Below, piece after piece: positions 8,859 through 17,772 of a DNA stretch of 64,000 nt. The stretch is from NCBI RefSeq assembly GCF_000364705.1, contig NZ_AQOH01000061.1:17392-81391 (forward strand). Reading direction: 5' to 3'. Source of the DNA: Pseudomonas fuscovaginae SE-1. GTDB lineage: Bacteria > Pseudomonadota > Gammaproteobacteria > Pseudomonadales > Pseudomonadaceae. A program made the translations under genes and the position numbers. The notes beneath the pieces were generated by a model. The model saw nothing but the letters and a program-made list of their open reading frames with translations, was not told the origin of the DNA and did not search any database. Within the stretch, counting starts at the first letter, position 1. Every line of letters starts with the position of its first letter.

Positions 8859-9137
8859 ATGAAGGTGCTTTGGGGGTTGGGGAAGGTCCTGACACTGCTG
8901 TTCTGGCTGGTGGTGCTGGTCAACCTGGTGAGCCCGCTGATCAGTCCGTTCCGTCTGCTGGTGAATCTGGCCGGGAGCCTGCTGTTGTTGACTCATTTGC
9001 TGGAGGTGCTGCTGTTCAACGGCAGCCTGCGCGAGCGTGCCCATCCCTGGCGTGATCGGGCGCAGATCCTGATATTCGGCATGTTCCATGTGCAGGTTCT
9101 GCCACTTCCCTCCCGTGAGGAGGCCAGCCATGCGTAG
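8859..9137 (+). CDS. DUF1145 family small membrane protein
   Basis: 92 residues. The ATG at 8859 is preceded by GAGAGGGG at a suitable distance. Two hydrophobic segments lie at about 8-30 and 33-52, followed by a basic loop (RERAHPWRDRAQ) and a third, weaker hydrophobic stretch (ILIFGMFHVQ). This matches the DUF1145/YhhL family of inner-membrane proteins of unknown function. Its last 8 bases overlap the start of the collagen-like gene, suggesting coupled translation. Confidence 0.8.
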   Translation: MKVLWGLGKVLTLLFWLVVLVNLVSPLISPFRLLVNLAGSLLLLTHLLEVLLFNGSLRERAHPWRDRAQILIFGMFHVQVLPLPSREEASHA

Positions 9138-9888
9138 TCTTTGCCTGCTGGCAGCGCTGTGCAGCCCCCTGGCTTTCGCCCAGGTCGTCAGCGTCGAGCC
9201 CCATTCCGTGCTGCGTCTGCCGGGCAATACCAGTTCCCTGCAGTTGGAGCGCCTGGAGGTGGCCGACAATGGCACCCTGCTGGTTCCAGCAGGCATCACC
9301 CGGCTGGATGTGGGCGACTTGCACCTTGGGCGCGAGGCGCGTATCGCCATCGTGCCCAGTGAACAGGCCTTCGAGCTCAAGGCCGTGCGCGCCGAGCTCG
9401 ACAGTGGCAGCCAGATTACCGCGCGCGGTGCTCCTGGTACCTATCAGAAGGCACCCTTGCCTGGGCGGAACCTGAATGTACGGATCGACGCCCTGAAAGG
9501 GCCGCTGTTGTCGGTGGACGCCCGTGGCGGCACCGGCGTTCCGGGTTATGTCGGGCTCGACGGTGCCAACGGTGCGGAGCCGGGCTGCACCTGGGGCAGT
9601 GCCGGACGCGGCGCGGACGGTGACAATGGCGGCGATGGCCGCCAGGGCGCACCGGGAGCGCAGGTTCGGCTGCAACTGCCACGGGACTACCCGGCCGAGC
9701 AGATCAAGGTCCAGGTCGATGGTGGTGCCGGTGGCCCGGCGGGAGCGGCGGGACGCCCTGGTGCCGGTGGCAAGTCCAAGGGCTGCTTCATCTATGACAC
9801 CGCCGGCGGCAAACCGGGTCGACCTGGCTTGGCCGGGAAGCCAGGGCCCCAGGGCGAGGCTGGTAGCGTAACCATCCAGCGGTTGTGA
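9130..9888 (+). CDS. Secreted collagen-like glycine-rich protein
   Basis: 252 residues from the ATG at 9130, inside the end of the DUF1145 gene. A signal peptide (MRSLCLLAALCSPLAFA) is followed by a beta-rich domain (about 18-130). Two Gly-X-Y-like blocks follow (GGTGVPGYVGLDGANG, GRGADGDNGGDGRQGAPGAQ, and later GKPGRPGLAGKPGPQGEAG), separated by a short LQLPRDYPAEQIKVQVDGG strand and carrying two Cys (in GCTWG and KGCFIYD). The repeats suggest short collagen-type triple helices or a polyglycine helix bundle in the periplasm or on the surface. No function is known. Confidence 0.8.
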   Translation: MRSLCLLAALCSPLAFAQVVSVEPHSVLRLPGNTSSLQLERLEVADNGTLLVPAGITRLDVGDLHLGREARIAIVPSEQAFELKAVRAELDSGSQITARGAPGTYQKAPLPGRNLNVRIDALKGPLLSVDARGGTGVPGYVGLDGANGAEPGCTWGSAGRGADGDNGGDGRQGAPGAQVRLQLPRDYPAEQIKVQVDGGAGGPAGAAGRPGAGGKSKGCFIYDTAGGKPGRPGLAGKPGPQGEAGSVTIQRL

Positions 9889-9939
9889 ATGGCCTGGGGC
9901 GCCAAGTCTGCCAGTCGACATGAGGCATGACTTGCCGGC

Positions 9940-10034
9940 CCCATCGCCAGCAAGCCGGCTCCCACGAGGTCGCTGCCGATCACAAGGTTCAGGTGCAACG
10001 CCGAACCTCTGGGAGCCGGCTTGCTGGCGATGGC
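9940..10034. repeat. Inverted REP pair
   Basis: A unit reading ccatcgccagcaagccggct followed by cccac and its inverse tgggagccggcttgctggcg followed by atgg, about 45 bases apart. Together they can form a long hairpin between the collagen-like gene and the convergent copD-like gene. Confidence 0.8.
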
Positions 10035-10056
10035 GATCATCCTCTCAGCACCCGTC

Positions 10057-10521
10057 TCAGAGCATCGGCCGCGCCGCTACGATCGCCACCAGCGTCAGCC
10101 CGATCAGCAGGTTGATCCCCACCAGCCGACGAATTCTGCCCAGCACGGTGGCCCCTTCGGCCCATTGCCCGGCCTCGACCGCCTTGCGCAGTTCCGGCAA
10201 CTGCAATGACTGGATACGAAGAAACAGTGCCAACATCACGATGTACAGCCCCATCATGATCTGTACGTAGCGTGGCGCCGTCTCGAATCCGCTGAAGCGC
10301 AGATGGAGCAAGCCCATGCCGCTGATCGGCAGCACCACCACCGCGACCCAGACCCAGACGAAGAACCGCTGAAACACCTGGATCCACAATTTCAGCCGGG
10401 CCGGCCCCTCCAGTGCGGCCATGGCCGCCGGACGCAGGACCATCCAGGCGAAGAACATGCCGCCGACCCAGATCAGGGCCGCCAGCAGATGCAGGGCATA
10501 AACGAGGGCAAAAGCGGTCAT
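10057..10521 (-). CDS. CopD family membrane protein
   Basis: 154 residues with four hydrophobic segments (about 4-26, 48-70, 82-102, 130-150). The first contains LVYALHLLAALIWVGGMFFAW, the hallmark start of the CopD domain, where the His is a candidate metal or haem ligand. Stand-alone CopD proteins are inner-membrane proteins of uncertain role; in cop operons the domain is linked to copper uptake. No other copper genes are nearby. It diverges from dinG, with only 98 bases between the starts. Confidence 0.85.
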   Translation of the reverse strand: MTAFALVYALHLLAALIWVGGMFFAWMVLRPAAMAALEGPARLKLWIQVFQRFFVWVWVAVVVLPISGMGLLHLRFSGFETAPRYVQIMMGLYIVMLALFLRIQSLQLPELRKAVEAGQWAEGATVLGRIRRLVGINLLIGLTLVAIVAARPML

Positions 10522-10619
10522 TCGGCTACTCCGTTCGGCGTGGGATGAATTAGCGGGGTATGATAGCGGCCATTCGAACCACTGAAAATTTATCCAGCGT
10601 TTTTCGCGCCCGAAGAATC

Positions 10620-12764
10620 ATGATCAGCACCGAACTCAAAACCACGATCCAGGGCGCCTATTCGCGTTTCCTCGAAGCCAAGAGCCTCAAGCCGCGTTAT
10701 GGCCAGCGCCTGATGATCGCCGAAGTGGCGAAGGTCCTCGGCGATATCGACACCGATGACGAAGGCCGCCGCGACGGCGAGCCGGCGGTGGTGGCGGTCG
10801 AGGCCGGCACCGGTACCGGCAAGACCGTCGCCTACAGCCTGGCGGCGATCCCCACCGCCAAGGCGGCCGGCAAGCGCCTGGTGATCGCCACCGCGACCGT
10901 CGCCCTGCAGGAGCAGATCGTCTACAAGGACCTGCCGGACCTGATGCGCAGCAGCGGGCTGAATTTCAGCTTCGCCCTGGCCAAGGGCCGTGGGCGCTAC
11001 ATGTGCCTGTCCAAGCTCGACATGCTGCTGCAGGAGGGCCATGCGCAAACCGCCACGGCCCAGTTGTTCGAGGAAGAAGGCTTCAAGATCGAGGTCGATG
11101 AGGCCAGCCAGAAGCTGTTCACCAGCATGATCGAGAAACTGGCCGGCAACAAATGGGACGGCGACCGCGACAGCTGGCCCACGGCCCTGGAAGATGCCGA
11201 CTGGGCCCGGCTGACCACCGACCACAGCCAGTGCACCACCCGCCATTGCCCGAACTTCGGCCAGTGCGCCTTCTACAAGGCCCGCGAGGGCATGGGCAAG
11301 GTCGATGTGATCGTCACCAACCACGACATGGTGCTGGCCGACCTCGCCCTCGGCGGCGGCGCGGTATTGCCCGACCCGCGCGACACCCTGTACGTGTTCG
11401 ACGAAGGCCATCACCTGCCGGACAAGGCCATCGGCCACTTTGCCCATTACACCCGGCTGCGCTCGACCGCCGATTGGCTGGAGCAGACCGCCAAGAACCT
11501 GACCAAGCTGCTGGCCCAGCATCCGCTGCCGGGCGACCTGGGCAAGTGGATCGAGCAGGTCCCGGAACTGGCCCGTGAGATCAAGACCCAGCAGCAGTTC
11601 ATGTTCAGCGCCTGCGAGCAGTTGGCCGACTTCCGCAGCGGCGAAGACATGGAAGGCCGCGAGCGGCCACGTCATCGCTTCGTCGGTGGGGTGATCCCCG
11701 AGCACATTCGGGAAATCGGCATCGAGCTGAAGAAGGGCTTCGCCCGCCTCAACGACCTGTTCACCCGCCTGACCGACCTGCTCAAGGAAGGCATGGACGG
11801 CGAGGTCAGCATCGGCATCACCAGCAGCCAGGCCGAGGAGTGGTATCCGCTGTTCGGCAGCCTGCTGTCGCGCGCCCAGGGCAACTGGGAACTGTGGACC
11901 GCGTTCACCACCGAGGACCCGGAGGACAACCCGCCGATGGCGCGCTGGCTGACGCTGGCCGAAAGTGGCGCGCTGTTCGACATCGAGGTCAATGCCAGCC
12001 CGATCCTGGCCGCGGACATGCTGCGGCGCAACCTGTGGAACGTGGCCTACGGGGCCCTGGTGACTTCGGCGACCTTGACCGCGTTGGGCACCTTCGATCG
12101 TTTCCGCATGCGTGCCGGCCTACCGAAGACCGCGGTAACGGCGGTGGTGCCGAGCCCGTTCCATCATGCCGATGCCGGCGTACTGCGGGTGCCGGACCTC
12201 AAGGCCGATCCGCGCGATGCCGCCGCCCATACGGCGGCGATCATCCGTGACCTGCCGGAGCTGGTCGAAGGCTCCCGAGGGTCGCTGGTGCTGTTTTCCT
12301 CGCGCAAGCAGATGCAGGACGTGTTCGACGGCCTGGATCGCGACTGGCGTCGGCAGGTATTCATCCAGGGCAACCTGTCCAAGCAGGAAACCCTCAACAA
12401 GCACAAGGCGCGGGTCGATGGTGGCGACTCCAGCGTGCTGTTCGGCCTGGCGAGCTTCGCCGAGGGGGTCGACCTGCCCGGTGCCTACTGCGAACACGTG
12501 GTGATCGCCAAGATCCCCTTCGCGGTGCCGGACGATCCGGTCGAGGCGGCGCTGGCCGAGTGGATCGAGGCCCGTGGCGGTAATCCGTTCATGGAGATCG
12601 CGGTGCCGGACGCCTCGCTCAAGCTGGTGCAGGCCTGTGGCCGCTTGCTGCGTACCGAGGCGGACCGGGGGATCATCACCTTGCTCGACCGACGCCTGGT
12701 CACCCAGCGCTATGGGAAGGCTATCCTCAATGCCTTGCCACCGTTCCGGCGTGAAATATCTTGA
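10620..12764 (+). CDS. dinG: ATP-dependent DNA helicase DinG
   Basis: 714 residues from the ATG at 10620 (MISTELKTTIQGAYSRFLEA). Walker A is at 61-70 (EAGTGTGKTV) and the Walker B box is DEGH (YVFDEGHH). Iron-sulphur-cluster cysteines lie between them (YMCLSK, then C-x4-C-x5-C in CTTRHCPNFGQC). The C-terminal helicase half has ATATVALQEQI, SATLTALG, GLASFAEGVDLPG and QACGRLLR. This XPD-like 5'-3' helicase unwinds forked DNA and R-loops. In E. coli it is damage-inducible; I saw no clear LexA box here. It is monocistronic, between copD and the glycoside hydrolase. Confidence 0.95.
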   Translation: MISTELKTTIQGAYSRFLEAKSLKPRYGQRLMIAEVAKVLGDIDTDDEGRRDGEPAVVAVEAGTGTGKTVAYSLAAIPTAKAAGKRLVIATATVALQEQIVYKDLPDLMRSSGLNFSFALAKGRGRYMCLSKLDMLLQEGHAQTATAQLFEEEGFKIEVDEASQKLFTSMIEKLAGNKWDGDRDSWPTALEDADWARLTTDHSQCTTRHCPNFGQCAFYKAREGMGKVDVIVTNHDMVLADLALGGGAVLPDPRDTLYVFDEGHHLPDKAIGHFAHYTRLRSTADWLEQTAKNLTKLLAQHPLPGDLGKWIEQVPELAREIKTQQQFMFSACEQLADFRSGEDMEGRERPRHRFVGGVIPEHIREIGIELKKGFARLNDLFTRLTDLLKEGMDGEVSIGITSSQAEEWYPLFGSLLSRAQGNWELWTAFTTEDPEDNPPMARWLTLAESGALFDIEVNASPILAADMLRRNLWNVAYGALVTSATLTALGTFDRFRMRAGLPKTAVTAVVPSPFHHADAGVLRVPDLKADPRDAAAHTAAIIRDLPELVEGSRGSLVLFSSRKQMQDVFDGLDRDWRRQVFIQGNLSKQETLNKHKARVDGGDSSVLFGLASFAEGVDLPGAYCEHVVIAKIPFAVPDDPVEAALAEWIEARGGNPFMEIAVPDASLKLVQACGRLLRTEADRGIITLLDRRLVTQRYGKAILNALPPFRREIS

Positions 12765-12902
12765 TGTGACCTGGGTTAAATCGCCTATTTCGTTGTCTAT
12801 GGAGGGCGCTTTCGAGGGCCGCACGAATCCGCCCAGGCAGTTTCGTGCAGAGCCCGGCGCCACGCAGGCCGTTGACTGGCCGATAGGGAGAACTGGATTC
12901 AA

Positions 12903-15266
12903 ATGATTCGCCGTACGCTGCCCACCGTTTTTGCCCTGCTGTTCGCCGCACCACTGCTGGCCGCGCCTGCTGGCCAGCAGACCCTGTTCAACTTCGTTCG
13001 TCCCGCCGATGTGGTGCAGGTGGTGACCAACGGCGCGGACCTGCCGCAATCCAATGCCGAACAGACTGCCGAGGGCGAGGTGCTGCGCCGCGTCACCTTC
13101 ACCCCGACGGCGCAGCCGAGCCTGCGCCTGACGCCGCAGAGCGGAGCCTGGGACTGGTCGCAGTCCGGGGTGATGAGCCTGCGGATCCAGAGCGCCATGG
13201 ATTGGGCGCTGACGCTCAACGTGACCATCCAGAGCAACGACGGCAAGACCTTGACCAGCCGTGTCGACCTGCCGGCCGGTCCGGCTCAGACCCTGCTGGT
13301 GCCGTTGCAGGCCTTTTCGCCGCTGAGCCAGGGCATGCGTGCCGGGCCGCCGATGCCACTGACCGTGGACGGTCAGCGGGTGCTGCTGGCCAGCAGCGTC
13401 GGCGAGCTGGACCGCTCGCAGGTGGTGTCGGTGACCTTGTCGATGGACAAGCCGAAAGTGGCGCAGAACATCCTGCTGGAGCGCTTTGGCGTGCAGAACG
13501 GCGACGATGTGATCAAGGCCGCCTACAGCTCGCTGGTCGATGGCTACGGCCAGTCGAGCCGTGCCAGGTGGCCGGAAAAGGTTACGTCCGACGAGCAACT
13601 CAAGAGTGCGGCCAACCGCGAAGGGCAACAGCTCAAGGGCTGGCTGGCCGAGCGTGAACGCAATGCCCTGGACAGGTTTGGCGGCTGGACCAAGGGGCCG
13701 AGCTTCGAGGCCACGGGCTTTTTCCGCACCGAGAAGCACGACGGCCGCTGGTACCTGGTGACGCCGGAAGGCCATCCGTTCTATTCCCTCGGGGTCAACA
13801 CGGTCAGTGCCAGCGACCAGCAGACCTATGTCGAGGGGCGTGAATGGATGTTCGGCGAGCTGCCCAAGGCGGGCGAGCCCTTGGCCGCCTACTATGGCAA
13901 GGGGGATAACAGTGTCGCCCTGGCTTCCAACGCCGGACGCGGATTCAACCGTGGGCGCTGGTTCGATTTCTATGGTGCCAACCTGCAACGCACCTATGGC
14001 AAGCCTTGCGCCCAGCCCAGGGAAGGCGAGTCGCAGCAGCCGTGCACCGAAGGCTTCGACGCCAAGCGCTGGCAGACCCACACCCTGGACCGGTTGCAGG
14101 CCTGGGGTTTCAACACCATCGGCAACTGGAGCGACCCGGCGCTGGGCCTGAATGACCGCGTGCCCTATACCTTGCCGCTGTCGATTGTCGGCGACTACGC
14201 CAGCATCAGCACCGGTAGCGACTGGTGGGGCGGCATGCCCGATCCGTTCGACCCGCGCTTTGCCATGGCGACCGAGCGTGCCGTGGCCATCGCCGCCCGC
14301 GATCACCGCGACGATCCCTGGCTGGTCGGCTACTTCGCCGACAACGAGCTGGCCTGGGCCGGTCCTGGCGACGATCCGAAATCCCGCTACGCATTGGCCT
14401 ACGGCACCCTGCGCATGACCACCGATGTGGCGGCCAAGCGTGCGTTCCTCAAGCAACTGCGCGACAAGTACCGTAACCAGCAGGGGCTGTCGAAGGCCTG
14501 GGGCGTGGATATCCCGACCTGGGAGCAGATGGAGGACCCGGGGTTCGAGGCGCCACTGCCCAATCCCGAGCACCCGGAAATCGAGGCTGACCTCAAGTAT
14601 TTCCAGAAGGTGTTTGCCGATACCTACTTCAAGACCATCTCCGATTCGCTGAAATGGCATGCGCCGAACCATCTGCTGCTGGGTGGACGCTTCGCCGTCA
14701 GCACACCGGAGGCGGTCGCCTCCTGTGCGCAGTACTGCGACGTGCTGAGCTTCAATTTCTACACGCTGCAACCCCAGGACGGCTACGACTTCGACCGCTT
14801 GGCGGCGCTGGACAAGCCGGTGCTGATCACCGAGTTCAACTTCGGCTCGCGGGATCGTGGCCCCTTCTGGGGGGGGCTGACCGAGGTAGCGAAGGAGGAT
14901 GACCGTGGCCCGGCCTATGCCAACTTCCTCAAGCAGGCGGTGAGCGAGCCTTCGATCGTCGGTGTGCACTGGTTCCAGTATCTCGATCAGCCGGTGACCG
15001 GACGCCTGCTTGATGGCGAGAACGGCCACTTCGGTCTGGTCGGCATCACCGATGTGCCGTTTCAGGGCTTCGTCGAGAGCGTACGCAAGAGTAATCTGCA
15101 GGCTCTCGAACTGCTGGGCAAGGCGGCCGAGAAGGCCAAGGTCGATGCCCAGCAGAAGGCGGCCAAGGGTATCGACCACGACGACAGTGGCGGCAAGGGC
15201 CGTTCCGGCAGCGCCGGCGGTGGTGCCGCCGGGCATGCGGGCGGGCACTCCGGTAATGGTCACTGA
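12903..15266 (+). CDS. Secreted glycoside hydrolase, beta-agarase/beta-galactosidase-like
   Basis: 787 residues with a clear signal peptide (MIRRTLPTVFALLFAAPLLA-AP). An N-terminal beta-sandwich of about 200 residues precedes a TIM-barrel catalytic domain (about 260-700). The barrel carries the clan-A pair: acid/base E482 in FADNELAW and nucleophile E644 in ITEFNFG. Barrel landmarks include YSLGVNTV, GFNTIGNW, DPFDPRF and VGVHWFQYLDQP. The C-terminal 70 residues are Lys/Ala, then Gly/His/Ser-rich and disordered (GGGAAGHAGGHSGNGH). Homologues are often labelled beta-agarase, but the substrate is unknown; a galactan or an exopolysaccharide are possibilities. A hairpin terminator follows. Confidence 0.85.
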   Translation: MIRRTLPTVFALLFAAPLLAAPAGQQTLFNFVRPADVVQVVTNGADLPQSNAEQTAEGEVLRRVTFTPTAQPSLRLTPQSGAWDWSQSGVMSLRIQSAMDWALTLNVTIQSNDGKTLTSRVDLPAGPAQTLLVPLQAFSPLSQGMRAGPPMPLTVDGQRVLLASSVGELDRSQVVSVTLSMDKPKVAQNILLERFGVQNGDDVIKAAYSSLVDGYGQSSRARWPEKVTSDEQLKSAANREGQQLKGWLAERERNALDRFGGWTKGPSFEATGFFRTEKHDGRWYLVTPEGHPFYSLGVNTVSASDQQTYVEGREWMFGELPKAGEPLAAYYGKGDNSVALASNAGRGFNRGRWFDFYGANLQRTYGKPCAQPREGESQQPCTEGFDAKRWQTHTLDRLQAWGFNTIGNWSDPALGLNDRVPYTLPLSIVGDYASISTGSDWWGGMPDPFDPRFAMATERAVAIAARDHRDDPWLVGYFADNELAWAGPGDDPKSRYALAYGTLRMTTDVAAKRAFLKQLRDKYRNQQGLSKAWGVDIPTWEQMEDPGFEAPLPNPEHPEIEADLKYFQKVFADTYFKTISDSLKWHAPNHLLLGGRFAVSTPEAVASCAQYCDVLSFNFYTLQPQDGYDFDRLAALDKPVLITEFNFGSRDRGPFWGGLTEVAKEDDRGPAYANFLKQAVSEPSIVGVHWFQYLDQPVTGRLLDGENGHFGLVGITDVPFQGFVESVRKSNLQALELLGKAAEKAKVDAQQKAAKGIDHDDSGGKGRSGSAGGGAAGHAGGHSGNGH

Positions 15267-15273
15267 TCGAAAA

Positions 15274-15303
15274 GCCCCTCTGGACTGTCTCAGGGGCATT
15301 TTT
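15274..15303 (+). terminator. Rho-independent terminator after the glycoside hydrolase gene
   Basis: GCCCCT and AGGGGC pair around a 12-base loop, followed by ATTTTT, 8 bases after the stop codon. Confidence 0.75.
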
Positions 15304-15411
15304 CCTACAGTGCAGGTGTAAGAACCGTTCGCCCCGTGTCTGTTCCCAAACCCGACAATCGCTGGAACAATGCACGCACTTTGTCAGGCGTTTGCCCGGG
15401 GGAATTCAAGG

Positions 15412-16557
15412 GTGCAGATTCAGGGTCATTTCGAGCTTCAATTCGAGGCGGTTCGCGAGGCGTTCGCGGCCCTCTTCGACGATCCCCAGGAGCGCGGTGC
15501 CGCGCTCTGCATCCGGATCGGCGGGGAAACCGTGGTCGATCTCTGGGCCGGTACCGCCGACAAGGACGGTGCCGAGGCCTGGCACAGCGACACCATCGCC
15601 AACCTGTTCTCCTGCACCAAGACCTTTACCGCCGTCGCCGCGTTGCAACTGGTGGCCGAGGGCAAGTTGCAACTGGACGTGCCGGTTGCCCGCTACTGGC
15701 CCGAATTCGCCGCAGCCGGTAAAGAACGGATCACCTTGCGCCAGTTGCTTTGCCATCAGGCCGGCCTGCCGGCCCTGCGCGAGTTGCTGGCACCGGAGTC
15801 GCTCTACGACTGGCAGGTGATGGTCGATGCCTTGGCCGCCGAGGCACCTTGGTGGACGCCCGGCGACGGCCATGGTTATGCGGCGATCACCTATGGCTGG
15901 CTGATCGGCGAGTTGTTGCGCCGGGCAGACGGCCGTGGGCCGGGTGAGTCCATCGCCGCGCGGATCGCCCGCCCGCTGGGGCTGGATTTCCACGTCGGCC
16001 TGCCGGACGAGGAGTTCCACCGGGTTGCGCACATCGCCCGTGGCAAGGGCAATGTCGGCGATGCGGCGGCCCAGCGCCTGCTGCAGGTAACCATGCGCGA
16101 GCCGACGGCGATGACCACCCGAGCCTTCACCAATCCGCCGTCTATCATGACCAGCACCAATAAACCGGAATGGCGGCGCATGCAGCAGCCGGCGGCCAAT
16201 GGCCATGGCAATGCGCGCAGCCTGGCCGGTTTCTATAGCGGTCTGCTCGATGGCAGCCTGCTGGAAGGGGAGATGCTCGACGAACTGACTCGCGAGCACA
16301 GCCTGGGCATGGACAAGACCCTGCTGACCCAGACCCGTTTCGGTCTGGGCTGCATGCTGGATCAGCCGGACGTCGCCAACGCCACGTTCGGTCTCGGTGC
16401 CAGGGCTTTCGGGCATCCGGGTGCCGGGGGTTCGGTCGGTTTTGCCGACCCGGAGCATGATGTCGCCTTCGGTTTCGTGACCAATACCCTGGGGCCGTAC
16501 GTCCTGATGGACCCGCGGGCCCAGAAGCTGGTACGGATTCTGGCCGGCTGTCTGTAG
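15412..16557 (+). CDS. Serine hydrolase of the beta-lactamase/EstB (family VIII esterase) type
   Basis: 381 residues from the GTG at 15412 (MQIQGHFELQFEAVREAF); an upstream in-frame ATG at 15370 would add 14 residues with no matching character. The nucleophile motif is S67-C-T-K70 (LFSCTKTF). The catalytic Tyr is Y156 or Y161 (HGYAAITYGW). The third block is FGHPGAGGS near the C-terminus. These define the penicillin-binding-protein-like esterases such as EstB, which hydrolyse short esters rather than beta-lactams. There is no signal peptide, so it is cytoplasmic. The physiological substrate is unknown. Confidence 0.87.
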   Translation: MQIQGHFELQFEAVREAFAALFDDPQERGAALCIRIGGETVVDLWAGTADKDGAEAWHSDTIANLFSCTKTFTAVAALQLVAEGKLQLDVPVARYWPEFAAAGKERITLRQLLCHQAGLPALRELLAPESLYDWQVMVDALAAEAPWWTPGDGHGYAAITYGWLIGELLRRADGRGPGESIAARIARPLGLDFHVGLPDEEFHRVAHIARGKGNVGDAAAQRLLQVTMREPTAMTTRAFTNPPSIMTSTNKPEWRRMQQPAANGHGNARSLAGFYSGLLDGSLLEGEMLDELTREHSLGMDKTLLTQTRFGLGCMLDQPDVANATFGLGARAFGHPGAGGSVGFADPEHDVAFGFVTNTLGPYVLMDPRAQKLVRILAGCL

Positions 16558-16668
16558 AATACGCACGGCAAGCCCCAGGTCGGAACCCTGTGGCTTTTGT
16601 GTTTTCCAAGCGTCTGTTTATATGGCCCTCGGGCCCCTGTAATTACTACCTCATTTTGTGGATCTCCA

Positions 16669-17733
16669 ATGTCATCTAACAAGTCCCTAGCCCTGGCCCT
16701 TTGCCTGACCATCACCGGTTGCGCACAAACTCCACAAAATGCAGATGGCGGCCACTGGTGGTCGTTCGGCTCTTCGGACAAGGTGGCCGAAAAGAGCGAT
16801 GCCCAGGCTTCGAGTGCTGCGGCGCCAGCCCCGGCTGCCAGCAAGGATGGCAAGGCTGCTGCCCCTGCCGCCGCCAAGGCTGAAGAAAAGCCGGTTCCCC
16901 TGGCGACTGCCGTCGCTGCCGCGACCAATCCGACGCCTCCCGCGGAAACCCACTGGTGGTGGCCGTTTGGTGGTTCGAGCAAGGCCAAGGACGCCGACCA
17001 GCCGTCGGTCAAGGCTGTGCCGATGCCTGACCCGAAAGTCACCCAGGCCTGGCTCGACGACCATGAGCCGCGCCTGCGCGCCGCGATCCAGGACACTTCG
17101 CTGAAGCTGGAGCGGCGCGAGAACGTGCTGGTGGTGGTGGCCCCGATCGACGGCTTCTACAACCCCAAGCGTCCGGAAATGCTGTTGCCCATCACCCTCG
17201 GCCCGTTCTCCAAGGTTGCCAAGGCGGTCGAGTCCGACCCGCAAACCGCAGTGCTGGTGCTCGGTCATGGCGACAACGTCCTGGGTACCGAAGCTGCCCA
17301 GTCCCTGAGCCAGCAGCGTGCCCAGTCGATCGCGGCGATTTTCCGCCTCAGCGGCCTGCAGCGCGATCGCCTGATCCTGCGCGGCATGGGCTCGGTGATG
17401 CCGCGTGCGGCCAACGACAGCAACGAAGGGCGTGCGCTGAACCGTCGCATGGAAATCATCCTGACTCCGCAGAACACTATGGTGGCGCTGTTGAGCAAAT
17501 ACAGCATTCCGGCTCCGGCTCCGGTGCCGGCGACCATGGTCGCGGCCCAGGACGTTAAGCCTGCGGCTCCGGCAGCCAAGAAGCCGGCTCCAGCCGCCAA
17601 GGGCAAGACCGCCGCAGCCAAGAAAGCTCCGGCCAAGGCTCCGGCGAAAAAGGCTCCGGTCAAGAAAGCTGCGCCAGCCAAGGCGGCTGTGGCGAAGAAA
17701 GACGCGGCAACCGACAATTCGGCCAAGAACTGA
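16669..17733 (+). CDS. OmpA-family lipoprotein with Ala/Lys/Pro-rich histone-H1-like tail
   Basis: 354 residues from the ATG at 16669. A lipobox (TITGC, Cys18) anchors it to a membrane. Residues 25-125 are low-complexity and contain two similar tryptophan motifs (GGHWWSFGSSDK, then THWWWPFGGSSK). The OmpA C-terminal peptidoglycan-binding domain covers about 160-270 (LVLGHGDNVLGTEAAQSLSQQRAQSI, GMGSVMPRAANDSNEGRALNRRMEI). The last 65 residues are almost only Ala, Lys and Pro (AAKKPAPAAKGKTAAAKKAP), like the AlgP/histone H1 type. It probably links the outer membrane to peptidoglycan. The basic tail could bind anionic polymers. pdxH follows after 39 bases. Confidence 0.85.
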   Translation: MSSNKSLALALCLTITGCAQTPQNADGGHWWSFGSSDKVAEKSDAQASSAAAPAPAASKDGKAAAPAAAKAEEKPVPLATAVAAATNPTPPAETHWWWPFGGSSKAKDADQPSVKAVPMPDPKVTQAWLDDHEPRLRAAIQDTSLKLERRENVLVVVAPIDGFYNPKRPEMLLPITLGPFSKVAKAVESDPQTAVLVLGHGDNVLGTEAAQSLSQQRAQSIAAIFRLSGLQRDRLILRGMGSVMPRAANDSNEGRALNRRMEIILTPQNTMVALLSKYSIPAPAPVPATMVAAQDVKPAAPAAKKPAPAAKGKTAAAKKAPAKAPAKKAPVKKAAPAKAAVAKKDAATDNSAKN

Positions 17734-17772
17734 TTCGCGGCCGACCGATCCTGGACTGAAAAGGAAAGCCTC

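Noticed and set aside
12120..15299. 1059-residue minus-strand open frame
   Set aside because: Antisense to the glycoside hydrolase and the end of dinG. It is Gln/His/Arg-rich without any motif; a high-GC codon-position artefact.
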